Assembly (NCBI GenBank): GCA_034435955.1
Contig: DAOTWA010000028.1
Coordinates: 1 to 58,180 of the forward strand
Source: DAOTWA01 sp034435955
Lineage (GTDB): Bacteria > Chloroflexota > Anaerolineae > Anaerolineales > Anaerolineaceae
Length of the DNA stretch: 58,180 bases
Direction of reading: 5' to 3'
Shown: in pieces, positions 1 through 7,780 of the stretch
Layout: each line of letters begins with the position of its first letter
Numbering within the stretch: position 1 is the first letter of the stretch
Notes under the pieces: model-generated
Database searches by the model: none
Told to the model about the DNA's origin: nothing
What the model saw: the letters and a program-made list of their open reading frames with translations, nothing else
Program-made: the position numbers and the translations under genes

Positions 1-414
1 CTGGTCGACAAACACCAGGTCGTGATTGTCGCTGAGCGAGGATGGGAATTGCTGCCCCTTGGCGGCGTCTTCAGTCGCTGCGCCGCCCGGCCCGCCGGCC
101 AGATAAAAAATCGGATCGGGCGCCGGGTTTGGGCTTTGGGCCTTGATCACCGCCACGCGCAGGTCGATCATGCGCCCGCTGCGCGCGGCGCGGTCCTCGT
201 ACACCCGCAGGACGCCGCACAGCGCGCGCGTGCTGCCCAGATAGCAGGGCTGCAGGTCAATCGACGGTTTGGCGGTAGGGCGGGGTAATGCGGTTGGGCT
301 GGGCGCTGGCGTTGCGCTGGATTGTGGAAGCGGCGCGGCCGGGCTGCCGCAGGCGGTTGAAATCGTCGCCAGAATCAGCAGGACGATGAATGCCTGGATC
401 TTACATGTTTTCAT
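1..414 (-). CDS. Secreted alpha/beta-hydrolase lipoprotein (tripeptidyl/prolyl aminopeptidase-like), 3' part cut by window edge
   Basis: The frame is open from the ATG at 414 to the window edge (138 codons), so only the N-terminus is present. It begins with a lipoprotein signal peptide (hydrophobic AFIVLLILATIS then a Cys at about residue 20), followed by a Pro/Thr/Ser-rich spacer. The mature part contains PDPIFYLAGGPGG and DLVFVDQ, the oxyanion-loop and following strand typical of the TAP-like alpha/beta hydrolases (prolyl and tripeptidyl aminopeptidases). The nucleophile and the rest of the triad would lie outside the window. It starts 8 bases after the stop of the upstream hydrolase, so the two are probably co-transcribed. 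Substrate is unknown; a peptidase or esterase facing the outside of the cell is inferred. Confidence 0.8.
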   Translation of the reverse strand, partial: MKTCKIQAFIVLLILATISTACGSPAAPLPQSSATPAPSPTALPRPTAKPSIDLQPCYLGSTRALCGVLRVYEDRAARSGRMIDLRVAVIKAQSPNPAPDPIFYLAGGPGGAATEDAAKGQQFPSSLSDNHDLVFVDQ

Positions 415-422
415 GGCAACCC

Positions 423-1349
423 TTAGCCTTGAAAAAAACCCAGCATCTTCTCGTTGACCACATCGGCGGCCGTCACCTGGGCATTGTGATTGGCATTCGG
501 GACAATCTCGGCGATTAAGCCGGGCACCCATCGGGTCGCTCGCCGTATAGCATTCTCGGGTCTGTAAATCACTTCATGGTCGCCGATCAAGAGCAAAATG
601 GGCATCTGTATCTTTCGCAACTCGTCGTTCGTGAAGACCGGAGGGAAAATGCGGTTGCGCGGATGACCGGCAACATTGCGTATCCTTCTCAACTGTGCCG
701 GGCGCTCCTCTTCAGGGAAATCCTGCCAGATCCATGCAAATGCCCGGTGGGCAAAACGAACGAGATTCAGTCTATCCCCCATCCACGCGGGTGTGAACAG
801 GTAGATGCCCCTTGGAAGCATGAGGTTCCAGTAAAATGGCCACATCTGAACGAATGTTGCCGCCGGGCTGATCAAAACCATTTTCTTGATCCTCTCAGGA
901 TCACTGATGGCGAAATTAAAAGCGATGCAACCCCCAAGTGAATTACCAATCATATAGGCACTGTCGATCTGCAAGCCGTTGAAGACTTCTCTCATCCAGG
1001 CAGCGAAATTCTCGCGGAAATGACCCTTGATTGGATGGGTGACAAGGCTTTTCCCCTCCTCACCGATCACATCGACGGCGTATGTGCGGTAAGATTGGCT
1101 CAGCGCGCCTACGTTCTTATACCACTGGACGGCGCCGCTGCCCGAGGAATGGAGCAGTACCACAGGCGGGTTCTCTGGCGAACCGCTGACAATCACGTGG
1201 GTCGCACCGAAGCGGGTAGGGATATAGACCTCATTGAATGGGACAGGCCACGACTGGAGCACAGCTTCATAGGCGGCATAGTACTTCGCTTCATCTTCGG
1301 GCGAACGAAAAACAGATATTTTTCCTGGCAACGCGTTGTTGATATTCAT
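423..1349 (-). CDS. Alpha/beta-fold hydrolase
   Basis: A cytoplasmic alpha/beta hydrolase of about 308 residues. Visible motifs are VVLLHSSGSG (oxyanion loop), GNSLGG (nucleophile elbow with Ser), LLIGDHEVIY (acid residue region) and PNANHNAQ (catalytic His near the C-terminus). The early segment (SPEDEAKYYAAYEAVLQSWPVP then PTRFGATHV) is typical of a common bacterial hydrolase subfamily of unknown substrate. I chose the ATG at 1349 because the family normally starts just before this segment; the frame is open to 1394, but the extra residues look unlike protein of this family. The partial lipoprotein hydrolase follows 8 bases downstream, which suggests a two-gene operon. There is no signal peptide. 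The reaction is hydrolysis of an ester or amide; the substrate cannot be told from sequence. Confidence 0.8.
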   Translation of the reverse strand: MNINNALPGKISVFRSPEDEAKYYAAYEAVLQSWPVPFNEVYIPTRFGATHVIVSGSPENPPVVLLHSSGSGAVQWYKNVGALSQSYRTYAVDVIGEEGKSLVTHPIKGHFRENFAAWMREVFNGLQIDSAYMIGNSLGGCIAFNFAISDPERIKKMVLISPAATFVQMWPFYWNLMLPRGIYLFTPAWMGDRLNLVRFAHRAFAWIWQDFPEEERPAQLRRIRNVAGHPRNRIFPPVFTNDELRKIQMPILLLIGDHEVIYRPENAIRRATRWVPGLIAEIVPNANHNAQVTAADVVNEKMLGFFQG

Positions 1350-1496
1350 AGCCCACCCTGACAACTTAAGAAACTCTTGCCGGCCGTCTTCCACGGCCTG
1401 CGAACAGTGGACAGGGACTATTCGCAGGCAGGAATTGTGCGATGTTTACCTGATTTCGGTTGAAGTAACTTCACTCATACTACTATACACTCCTTT
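1350..1496. other. Intergenic stretch with a ten-codon ORF and a small palindrome
   Basis: On the minus strand a good Shine-Dalgarno (AAAAGGAG) precedes an ATG at 1478 and a ten-codon ORF ending at 1446. A 13-bp inverted repeat (TGAAGTAACTTCA, 1461-1473) lies inside it. It could be a leader, an operator, or the remnant of a decayed gene start. I cannot decide between these. Confidence 0.25.
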
Positions 1497-1990
1497 TCAA
1501 TTCCAGTGGGCGCGTGAGGGCTGCTTGCACGACAACAGCGCCCAGACGATACGGTCAACGATCCCCGCGGAGTACAGGTCGGCGGAGACATCGCCAAACA
1601 AGCGATCGACCGTTTCTTCTGCATGAAACAGCAGGTCGGCGATCATCACGCGGCTGGTGGCGAAGCAACCCAGGCTGGCCAGCACGCGTCCATCGGGATC
1701 GGTGATCACCGATGGGACATTCCCGGCCGCACGGATTGAAGTAAAGCCGCCTTCGAGCGTGCAGTAAGCCGCGTCGGCCAGGCCCCGGGTGTCGCGCGCG
1801 GGATTATGGATAAAGAAAGTGAAAGAGGAGCATACGCGCCCTGCCAGCATGCCAGACGCGGCATTGCCGGGTAATGCAGGGCTTGTCCTTGGCAGCGCTC
1901 TGCCGTCTGGATGAGGCGGCGTCGAAGGAACGCCGACCAGGTCGCGGCGGTAACGATGGTATCGGGCGGGACGGGCACTGAATTCCCCAT
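1497..1990 (-). pseudogene. Decayed carbon-nitrogen hydrolase (nitrilase fold, apolipoprotein N-acyltransferase-like) remnant
   Basis: One minus-strand frame ends with EGGFTSIRAAGN, VITDPDGRVLAS and TSRVMIADL, then TVDRLFGDVSADLY. This order matches the C-terminal part of the nitrilase domain of Lnt-like proteins, where a GFSLVRP-type strand is followed by DPxGRVLAS and a trailing YARxGD segment. A second frame covering the upstream part (VPPDTIVTAATWSAF) resembles the preceding strand with the catalytic-Cys region, but it is out of register and the Cys-containing motif is not recognisable. The N-terminal two thirds and any membrane helices are absent. I read this as a frameshifted, truncated gene with no function. 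The identification is by motif only; a relic of another nitrilase-family amidase is possible. Confidence 0.5.
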
Positions 1991-2195
1991 CCCCTTCGCT
2001 CAGAAAACCGGTTTGGATAAAAATAACCGGGCCCCTATCCACATGAGGAAAATTTTAAGGTAAAATCAATCCGAAAATGGCGGTAAAATATGGAGAGCAA
2101 ACAGGGGGGATGGGCCAGCAGATGAGAGTAAGATCGCCTGGCGTCTGGAGACGGTCCGAGCCCCGGGTCGGGAGGAGACAGACGCCGTTTGATGC

Positions 2196-2228
2196 AGCCA
2201 GCCGTCGGTAAAATTCCGGCGGCTGGCT
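2196..2228. repeat. Stable stem-loop in the thrB downstream region
   Basis: A 13-bp stem (one G-T pair) around a 7-base TAAAATT loop lies 50 bases after the thrB stop. Neither strand has a clear T-tract next to it, so it may be an mRNA 3'-end stabiliser rather than a classic terminator. The rest of 2043-2277 shows no gene. Confidence 0.5.
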
Positions 2229-2277
2229 CAGTTAATCGCTCCCCATACAGCTTTGCCCTTATTTTTTTGGCGGAAGG

Positions 2278-3189
2278 TTAAATAAATTCGACAGCGGCGC
2301 CATCCTGACAGGCAGCCAGTATCCACGCGCGCGCCCGCACTCCGACCGCGGTGAACTCGGCTTTCATCGCCGCTGCGACCGCCTGCGGGTCCTCGCGCGG
2401 AAAGGCGATTACCCCCGGCCCCGCCCCGGACAGGGCCGCTGCAGACGCTCCCGCCCGCAGCGCGGCTTCGATCGCCGCCGCCGCGCCAGGGATGAGCGCC
2501 AGGCGGTAGGGCTGGTGCAGGCGGTCCTGCATGGCCTCGCCCAGCAGGTCCAGATCGCCGCTGCGCAGCGCCTCGACCACCAACGCCGTGCGTCCCAGGT
2601 TGAAGACTGCATCTGCCAGGGGGGCCTGTTTAGGCAGCGCACGGCGCGCCGCCACCGTTGGCAGGTTCACTTCCGGTACGACCACCGCCGCTGGCAAGGG
2701 CAGGACTGGCGCGTAACTGCGCACCAGCAAGCGCTCGCCCGCGCGCACCGAGAGGGCCAGGCCGCCGGCTAAAGCCGCCGAAACGTTGTCGGGATGGCCT
2801 TCCAGGTCTGCCGCCAGTTCGAGGATCTCCTCCTCGCTCAAAGGCTCGCCCGCCAGCGCGTTGGCGCCCAGCAGGCCCGCCAGCCTGGCGGCGGCGCTGG
2901 AACCCAGGCCGGAAGACAGCGGAATACGATTTACGCATTCGATGCGCAGACCGGGGGGAGGCGCGATGTGGGCCGCGTGGTATAAGCCCAGCGCCGCCTG
3001 CGCCACCAGGTTCGTCTCGTCCCTGGGCAGGCGGTCGCTGCCCTCGCCGCGCACGATCACACGTATGCCATCCCCTTCCAGGCGCAGCTCGACCTGGTTC
3101 CACAGGTCCAGGGCCAGCGCAAGGCAGTCGAAGCCAGGACCCAGGTTGGCCGAGGTGGCCGGGACGCGTACGCGCACCGCCTGGCTCAT
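2278..3189 (-). CDS. thrB: Homoserine kinase
   Basis: Phosphorylates L-homoserine with ATP to O-phosphohomoserine, the substrate of the threonine synthase encoded just upstream. It is a 303-residue GHMP kinase: N-terminal VRVPATSANLGPGFD, the ATP-binding glycine/serine loop IPLSSGLGSSAAA at about residue 90, EGHPDN, and the C-terminal GHMP motif ALSGAGPGVIAF. The length is normal for ThrB. I chose the ATG at 3189 because it overlaps the thrC stop as ATGA, a common coupling arrangement, and because the family starts at this point; the frame upstream is thrC in another register. Cytoplasmic. Together with thrC it makes the last two steps of threonine synthesis; no hom or asd gene is nearby. Confidence 0.95.
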   Translation of the reverse strand: MSQAVRVRVPATSANLGPGFDCLALALDLWNQVELRLEGDGIRVIVRGEGSDRLPRDETNLVAQAALGLYHAAHIAPPPGLRIECVNRIPLSSGLGSSAAARLAGLLGANALAGEPLSEEEILELAADLEGHPDNVSAALAGGLALSVRAGERLLVRSYAPVLPLPAAVVVPEVNLPTVAARRALPKQAPLADAVFNLGRTALVVEALRSGDLDLLGEAMQDRLHQPYRLALIPGAAAAIEAALRAGASAAALSGAGPGVIAFPREDPQAVAAAMKAEFTAVGVRARAWILAACQDGAAVEFI

Positions 3190-4247
3190 GACTCTCTCCC
3201 CAGCAGGACCTCTTCCAGCACGCGGAGGTCGGCGGGCAGGGAAGTGGGCGGCGGCATGGCGCGCGTGATCACATCCGGATCTTTCAGGCCGTGCCCGGTG
3301 CACACCGCCACCACGCGCTTACCACGCAGATCCATCCGGCCGGCGGCGATTTCTGACGCCAGGCCGGCCAGACCAGCGGCGGAGGCAGGTTCCACCCACA
3401 GGCCGCTGGCGGCCAGGCGGCGCTGCATGGCCAGGATGGCCTCGTCCTCGACGGCTATGATGCGTCCGCCCGATTCGTCGGCGGCCTGCAGCGCCTGCTC
3501 ACCGCGCGCCGGTCGGCCAATGCGGATGGCGGTCGCCACCGTCTCGGGGTGCTCTACCGGGTGGCCGAGCACCAGCGGTGCGGCCCCGGCGGCCTGCACG
3601 CCCAGGATGCGCGGCAGTCCACAGCCCTTCAATTCCTGGTACTGACGGAAACCCATCCAGTAGGAGGTGATGTTGCCGGCATTGCCCACCGGCAAGCACA
3701 GCCAGTCGGGGGCGGCGCCGAGCGTATCGCAGATCTCGAACGCGGCCGTCTTCTGACCCTCCAGTCGGAATGGGTTGAGCGAGTTGACCAGCGCGATCGG
3801 TTGACGGCGGGTGAGCTCCACCACCAGGCTAAGGGCGTCGTCGAACGAGCCGCGGATCTGCACCACCTCGGCGCCGTAGGCGGCGGCGCCGGCCAGCTTG
3901 CCGGCTGCCACCTTGCCCTCCGGGATCAGCACGATGGCCCGCAGGCCAGCCCGGGCGGCGTATGCGGCGGCTGAGGCAGCCGTGTTACCGGTGGAAGCGC
4001 AGATCACCGACCGAGCGCCCCGACCGAGCGCCTCGCCGACCGCCACCGTCATGCCGCGGTCTTTGAACGAGCCGGTCGGGTTCACGCCCTCGAATTTGAC
4101 GTACAGCTCGAAACCTCCGCCCAGCTCCTCGGCCAGGCGGGGCATGGGGATGAGGGGGGTGTCGCCTTCCAGTAAAGTCACGGATTGAGTGTGGGCGGGG
4201 ATGTCGAGCAGGTGCCCGTAACGGGCAAGCACGCCGGTGGTCGTCAT
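3186..4247 (-). CDS. thrC: Threonine synthase
   Basis: A PLP enzyme that converts O-phosphohomoserine to threonine and phosphate. The 353-residue protein shows LLEGDTPLIPMPRLAEELG near the N-terminus, the PLP-lysine segment NPTGSFKDRGM, a CASTGNTAASAAAYAARAG loop, the glycine-rich phosphate loop PVGNAGNI and a C-terminal CTGHGLKDP. I chose the ATG at 4247, preceded by AAGGTG on the minus strand; the open frame to 4418 has no family similarity. A TATAAT at 4294-4299 (minus) would give a leader of about 40 nt, but its -35 is weak. I see no obvious threonine-rich leader peptide or T-box. thrB overlaps its stop by four bases. Short form of the enzyme, like those of actinobacteria and Bacillus. 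Confidence 0.95.
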   Translation of the reverse strand: MTTTGVLARYGHLLDIPAHTQSVTLLEGDTPLIPMPRLAEELGGGFELYVKFEGVNPTGSFKDRGMTVAVGEALGRGARSVICASTGNTAASAAAYAARAGLRAIVLIPEGKVAAGKLAGAAAYGAEVVQIRGSFDDALSLVVELTRRQPIALVNSLNPFRLEGQKTAAFEICDTLGAAPDWLCLPVGNAGNITSYWMGFRQYQELKGCGLPRILGVQAAGAAPLVLGHPVEHPETVATAIRIGRPARGEQALQAADESGGRIIAVEDEAILAMQRRLAASGLWVEPASAAGLAGLASEIAAGRMDLRGKRVVAVCTGHGLKDPDVITRAMPPPTSLPADLRVLEEVLLGRES

Positions 4248-4385
4248 CAATACACCTTGATGGAAAAATGGATTTTGCCTGGAGTCTGAGGGGATTATAC
4301 AATCAATCGGCCTGAAGCGCTTTGATCCTTCGTCCGCCGGACAGCCGATTTTATCAGCAGGACGCCGCTCCGCTACCCGCGGAAC

Positions 4386-4405
4386 ACGCCCCCGCCTGGG
4401 GGCGT
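4386..4405. repeat. Perfect 8-bp GC stem-loop between thrC and a divergent lipoprotein gene
   Basis: ACGCCCCC-GCCT-GGGGGCGT forms a strong hairpin without a flanking T-run. It lies 38 bases before the lipoprotein start and 138 bases before thrC. It could be a roadblock or leader structure; its role is unknown. Confidence 0.4.
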
Positions 4406-4443
4406 CTATTGGGTACACGCCGACACGTCATTGGAGGAAATCT

Positions 4444-4851
4444 ATGTTCCGAACGCAGATCAGCTTATTGATATTCCTTGCCCTTGCCGGCTGCTCAGCC
4501 GTGGGTTCGATCGGCCGCCCGCCCCCGGACGGCTACCTGGAGGGCACCGTCAGCGTCGGCCCGCTCACGCCGGTGGAGCGGGTTGGTGTGCCCACCCCCA
4601 CCCCGGCGCCCGAGGTGTTCACCTCGCGCGGTCTGCAGATTTACGCCTCCGACGGCAAGACGCCGGTCGCCAGCCTGCGGTTTAATCCTGACGGCACCTA
4701 CCGCATTGCCCTGCCGCCCGGCAAATATGTGGTCGCGCTACTGGGGGCCGGCATGGGCCCGGAATTTTCCCGCGACCTCCCGCGCGAAGTGGAAATCACC
4801 CGTGGAAAGACCACTCGCCTGGACATATCGATCGACACCGGCATCCGCTAA
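4444..4851 (+). CDS. Small lipoprotein with a carboxypeptidase-regulatory-like (prealbumin-like) domain
   Basis: A 135-residue lipoprotein: signal peptide with lipobox LALAGC, a Pro-rich spacer, then a beta-sandwich-like segment with FNPDGTYRIALPPGKYVVAL, the signature of carboxypeptidase regulatory-like domains, ending in TTRLDISIDTGIR. A strong GGAGG lies 6 bases before the ATG. It has a clear paralogue at 11584-12066 with the same block order (GxVSxGPxxPV, DGxxxxALPPGxYxx, TRLDIxxDxGxR). Its stop overlaps the convergent P-type ATPase stop by three bases. It is probably anchored on the outer face of the membrane. No partner or ligand can be named. Confidence 0.8.
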   Translation: MFRTQISLLIFLALAGCSAVGSIGRPPPDGYLEGTVSVGPLTPVERVGVPTPTPAPEVFTSRGLQIYASDGKTPVASLRFNPDGTYRIALPPGKYVVALLGAGMGPEFSRDLPREVEITRGKTTRLDISIDTGIR

Positions 4852-6947
4852 AGCTGGAATCCGTCCTTTTGACGTAAAAGTCGGGCCGAATTGGCAAGGA
4901 TGCCCAGGTCGGGAAGTGACTGCGCCGCGGCGGCCAGCACCGGCGGTAGGAATCCGAGCGCTGCCAGGCCCAACCCCGCCATGTTGTACAGCGCGGTGAA
5001 AGCGATGTTCATCTTAACCACTCTCATTGTGCGGCGGGCCATGCGCAGGGCCGTCGGCACCAGGCGCCAGTCATCCCGCATGAGCGCCAGGTGAGCCGCT
5101 TCAATTGCCACGTCCGAGCCAGCCGCTCCCATGGCGATACCCACGTCGGCTTGTGCCAGCGCGGGGGCATCGTTGACACCGTCGCCGACCATCACCACCG
5201 TATGTCCCCCAGCCTGGTAGGCTTTAACCACCGCGATCTTGTCCTCGGGCAGCAGGTCGGCGTGGTAATCCACCCCCAGCCGTCCGGCCAGATCTCGCGC
5301 TGTGGTCTCGTTGTCACCAGTGAGCAACTCTAACTTGAGGATACCCAGGCGCCGCACCTCAGCCAGGGCGGCGGGCACCTCGAGGCGCAGGGTATCGGCG
5401 GCCGCCAGTACGCCGGCCAGCTCGTTGTCCACGCGCACAAACAGCAACGTCTTTCCCTGGGCTTCGAGAGCCTCTGCCTGGAGCAGTGGCTCGTCCGGCC
5501 CGGCGAGTTTGCGGTTGCCCACCACCACGCGCCTGCCGGCCACCAGCGCTTCCACCCCCAACCCTGGCATGGCCTTGAATTGCTCCGCACCCGGCAGCAA
5601 AAGTCCTCGCTCGCGAGCGATACGGCGCACCGCTTCGGCCAGCGGGTGCTCGGAATAGCGCTCGGCAGCCGCCACCAGAGCCAGGAATTCATCCTGCGGC
5701 CGGCGGTCGAGCACAAGGACGTCGGTGATTTGCGGGCGGCCCAGGGTGAGCGTACCGGTTTTATCCACCAGCAGTACGTCGGCGCGCGCCAGCGTTTCCA
5801 GCACCCGGCCGCCTTTGATCAACAGGCCGCGTCTGGCCGCGGCGCCGATCGAAGCCAGCAGGGCGATGGGCGTGGCCAGGGTGAACGAACACGAGCAGGC
5901 CACCACCAGCACGGCCGCCGCCGCCAACGGGTCGCGGCGCAACAGAAATGTCAGCGCGGCAATGCCCGCCACAACCGGCAGATACCAGGCCGAAAACCGG
6001 TCGGCGAAACGCTGCACCGTCCCTCGCTGGCCCTCTGCCTCTTCCACCAGTCGAATCACCCGAGCAAAGGTGGTATCTGCGCCGGCATGTTCGGTTCGCA
6101 AGCGCAGGCTGCCCTGACTAACCAGCCCGGCTGCGTAAATCCGGCTGCCGGGTCCCGCATCCACCGGCAGGCTTTCGCCCGTGATCGCCGCCTGGTCCAC
6201 CACGGCCTGACCGCTCAGCACGACGCCGTCCACCGGCACCTTCTCGCCCGGCCGCACGACCACCACCTCGCCAGGTGTGACCTGGTCGGCGGGCACTTCG
6301 ATCACATCCTCTTCCCGTTCCACCCGCGCGGTCTGCGGCGCAAGTTTGGAAAGCTCTTTTACCGCCCTGCGTGCGCGACTTGTGGTGAAGCCCTCCACAT
6401 AATCCCCGACCCTCATGAAGAAGACCACCACCGCTGCGGTGATCCACTGGCCAACCGCCAGAGCTGCGATCACACCCAGGGTCATTAAAGTGTGCGAGAT
6501 CACCCGGCGGTTGAGCGCCGCGCGGATTACGTTCAGAAAGACGGGATAGCCGCCCGCCAGCACTAACGCCAGGCCAGCGTACCAGGGGATGCGCTCCGCC
6601 AGCCGCTCGAACAGTCCCAACCATTCGCCGGCGATGACCACGAACAGAACCGCGCCGAAAACCAGGGCAACCAGGGTGAGGACATGATTGGCCACATGGC
6701 GGGCATTTGCCGCAGAGCGTTCCTCCGCCACATCCGGCACTTCGTAACCGGCAGAGCGCACTGCCGCGCGGATATCCGCCAGGCTGGTTTGTTCCGCATC
6801 CAGAGAGATGACCGCTTTTTCGGCGGCAAGGAATATTTCCACGCTGGCGACCCCGGGCAAAGCAGCGATGGCGCTCTGCACCCGGCGGGTGCATTCGGCG
6901 CAATCCATCCCCAGGATGGGCAGCTCGAGCGTTCGTTCAGCAGTCAT
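4848..6947 (-). CDS. Heavy-metal P1B-type ATPase with CSC transmembrane motif
   Basis: A roughly 699-residue metal-exporting ATPase. In order: N-terminal HMA domain with GMDCAEC (residues about 13-19), membrane segments from about 85, the actuator loop with ITGES, the metal-site helix reading VVACSCSFTLATP (about 345-357), the phosphorylation site DKTGTLT (Asp about 394), SEHPLAEA in the nucleotide domain, MVGDGVNDAPAL, and a last helix containing QSLPDLGILANSARLL. The usual CPC of Cu and Zn/Cd pumps is replaced by CSC, so the conserved helix-kinking proline is missing. The Asp in the last helix recalls Zn/Cd/Pb pumps. I chose the ATG at 6947: it sits six bases after a perfect TATAAT and the HMA domain starts directly. 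Metal not certain; Zn, Cd or Pb is my inference. Confidence 0.9.
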   Translation of the reverse strand: MTAERTLELPILGMDCAECTRRVQSAIAALPGVASVEIFLAAEKAVISLDAEQTSLADIRAAVRSAGYEVPDVAEERSAANARHVANHVLTLVALVFGAVLFVVIAGEWLGLFERLAERIPWYAGLALVLAGGYPVFLNVIRAALNRRVISHTLMTLGVIAALAVGQWITAAVVVFFMRVGDYVEGFTTSRARRAVKELSKLAPQTARVEREEDVIEVPADQVTPGEVVVVRPGEKVPVDGVVLSGQAVVDQAAITGESLPVDAGPGSRIYAAGLVSQGSLRLRTEHAGADTTFARVIRLVEEAEGQRGTVQRFADRFSAWYLPVVAGIAALTFLLRRDPLAAAAVLVVACSCSFTLATPIALLASIGAAARRGLLIKGGRVLETLARADVLLVDKTGTLTLGRPQITDVLVLDRRPQDEFLALVAAAERYSEHPLAEAVRRIARERGLLLPGAEQFKAMPGLGVEALVAGRRVVVGNRKLAGPDEPLLQAEALEAQGKTLLFVRVDNELAGVLAAADTLRLEVPAALAEVRRLGILKLELLTGDNETTARDLAGRLGVDYHADLLPEDKIAVVKAYQAGGHTVVMVGDGVNDAPALAQADVGIAMGAAGSDVAIEAAHLALMRDDWRLVPTALRMARRTMRVVKMNIAFTALYNMAGLGLAALGFLPPVLAAAAQSLPDLGILANSARLLRQKDGFQL

Positions 6948-6953
6948 GATCCC

Positions 6954-6959
6954 ATTATA
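6954..6959 (-). promoter_or_regulatory. TATAAT -10 box six bases before the P1B ATPase start (leaderless)
   Basis: On the minus strand TATAAT is followed by GGGATC and then the ATG. With a normal start 7 bases after the -10, transcription would begin on or next to the A of the ATG, and there is no Shine-Dalgarno. The -35 region is weak. The 335 bases up to 7282 otherwise hold only the PspC terminator. Confidence 0.55.
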
Positions 6960-7185
6960 ACCAATGTGAGGACGATAATATACCTTTTGGATCATTATGG
7001 TAGAAATATTTCACTCCAAGAGCCAAGGCAGCGGGGACCTGGTTGAAAGACCGACAAGGCTGCATCCCAGGTTCGCGGCCTTCAGCGCCCGATCGCGCTG
7101 ACAGCCCGCGCGCACAGCGCATCCCAACTGAGCGGGTATTCATCACAATGAATTCCGGGCGATCTCTCAAATTTAAATAAAACAG

Positions 7186-7225
7186 GCGCGGCCGGGACTT
7201 TCCACCCTCATCCCCCCGGCCGCGC
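7186..7225 (-). terminator. Intrinsic terminator after the PspC gene
   Basis: An 11-bp perfect stem (GCGCGGCCGGG with its complement) with an 18-base loop. Reading on the minus strand it is followed by CTGTTTTATTTAAATTT, so it fits termination of the PspC transcript 58 bases after its stop. Confidence 0.7.
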
Positions 7226-7282
7226 TCGAGTAAGTTATGCCTTCAAAGTCCCCCATTTATATTAATGACGCAAGTCTGGCGT

Positions 7283-7513
7283 TTAACTTTCGTCCTTATG
7301 CGTGTAAGGCGCCGCCGGCATGGACGCCGGCTCCAGCGGGATGATGATCCACAGGATCAAATAGACCAGCAGACCGTGTCCTCCAAGCAGGAACAGCACC
7401 ACAAAGATCAGGCGCATCAGGGTCGGGTCAACACGGAAATAATCCCCCAACCCACCGCACACACCGCCCAACATCCGGTCGCTTCGAGATCGATACAATT
7501 TCCTGGCGTTCAT
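7283..7513 (-). CDS. PspC-domain membrane protein
   Basis: A 76-residue single-domain PspC protein: KLYRSRSDRMLGGVCGGLGDYFRVDPTLMRL followed by one long hydrophobic segment with GGHGLLVYLILWIIIP. In better-known bacteria PspC belongs to the envelope stress (phage shock) response; stand-alone PspC proteins of this size are common in Gram-positive and Chloroflexota genomes. GAGGAG lies 9 bases before the ATG. A possible promoter (TTGCAA, 19-base spacer, TATATA; 7533-7563) lies just upstream. There is no pspA or pspF next to it, so the link to stress is by family only. Confidence 0.85.
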   Translation of the reverse strand: MNARKLYRSRSDRMLGGVCGGLGDYFRVDPTLMRLIFVVLFLLGGHGLLVYLILWIIIPLEPASMPAAPYTHKDES

Positions 7514-7780
7514 TTTCCATTCTCCTCACCCATATATACGCACGAGCCGCCGCCAGGTTGCAATTTTCCATGGCTCGCGGCACCCGCATTCGCGGGCAAG
7601 AATTATCCTCTCAGGATTTCATGTCACCAGGGTTGATCGTCGCTGTGTAATTTTATCCTGGCGGGGCAGCACCCGGGCGACCGCCCAGGGCCATTTCAAT
7701 ATCAGGTCGACATGATCGATTAAGATTGAGGGAAAGTCACATAAAAAGCCGACGATTCCCGGTTCAGCCGGATGTCAAAA
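7514..7780. other. Intergenic region between PspC and EamA genes
   Basis: Apart from the possible PspC promoter at 7533-7563 I see no gene, RNA or repeat here. Confidence 0.4.

Noticed and set aside
6955..7170. A 71-codon minus-strand frame upstream of the P1B ATPase
   Set aside because: No ribosome binding site, no recognisable motif, and it overlaps the leaderless promoter.
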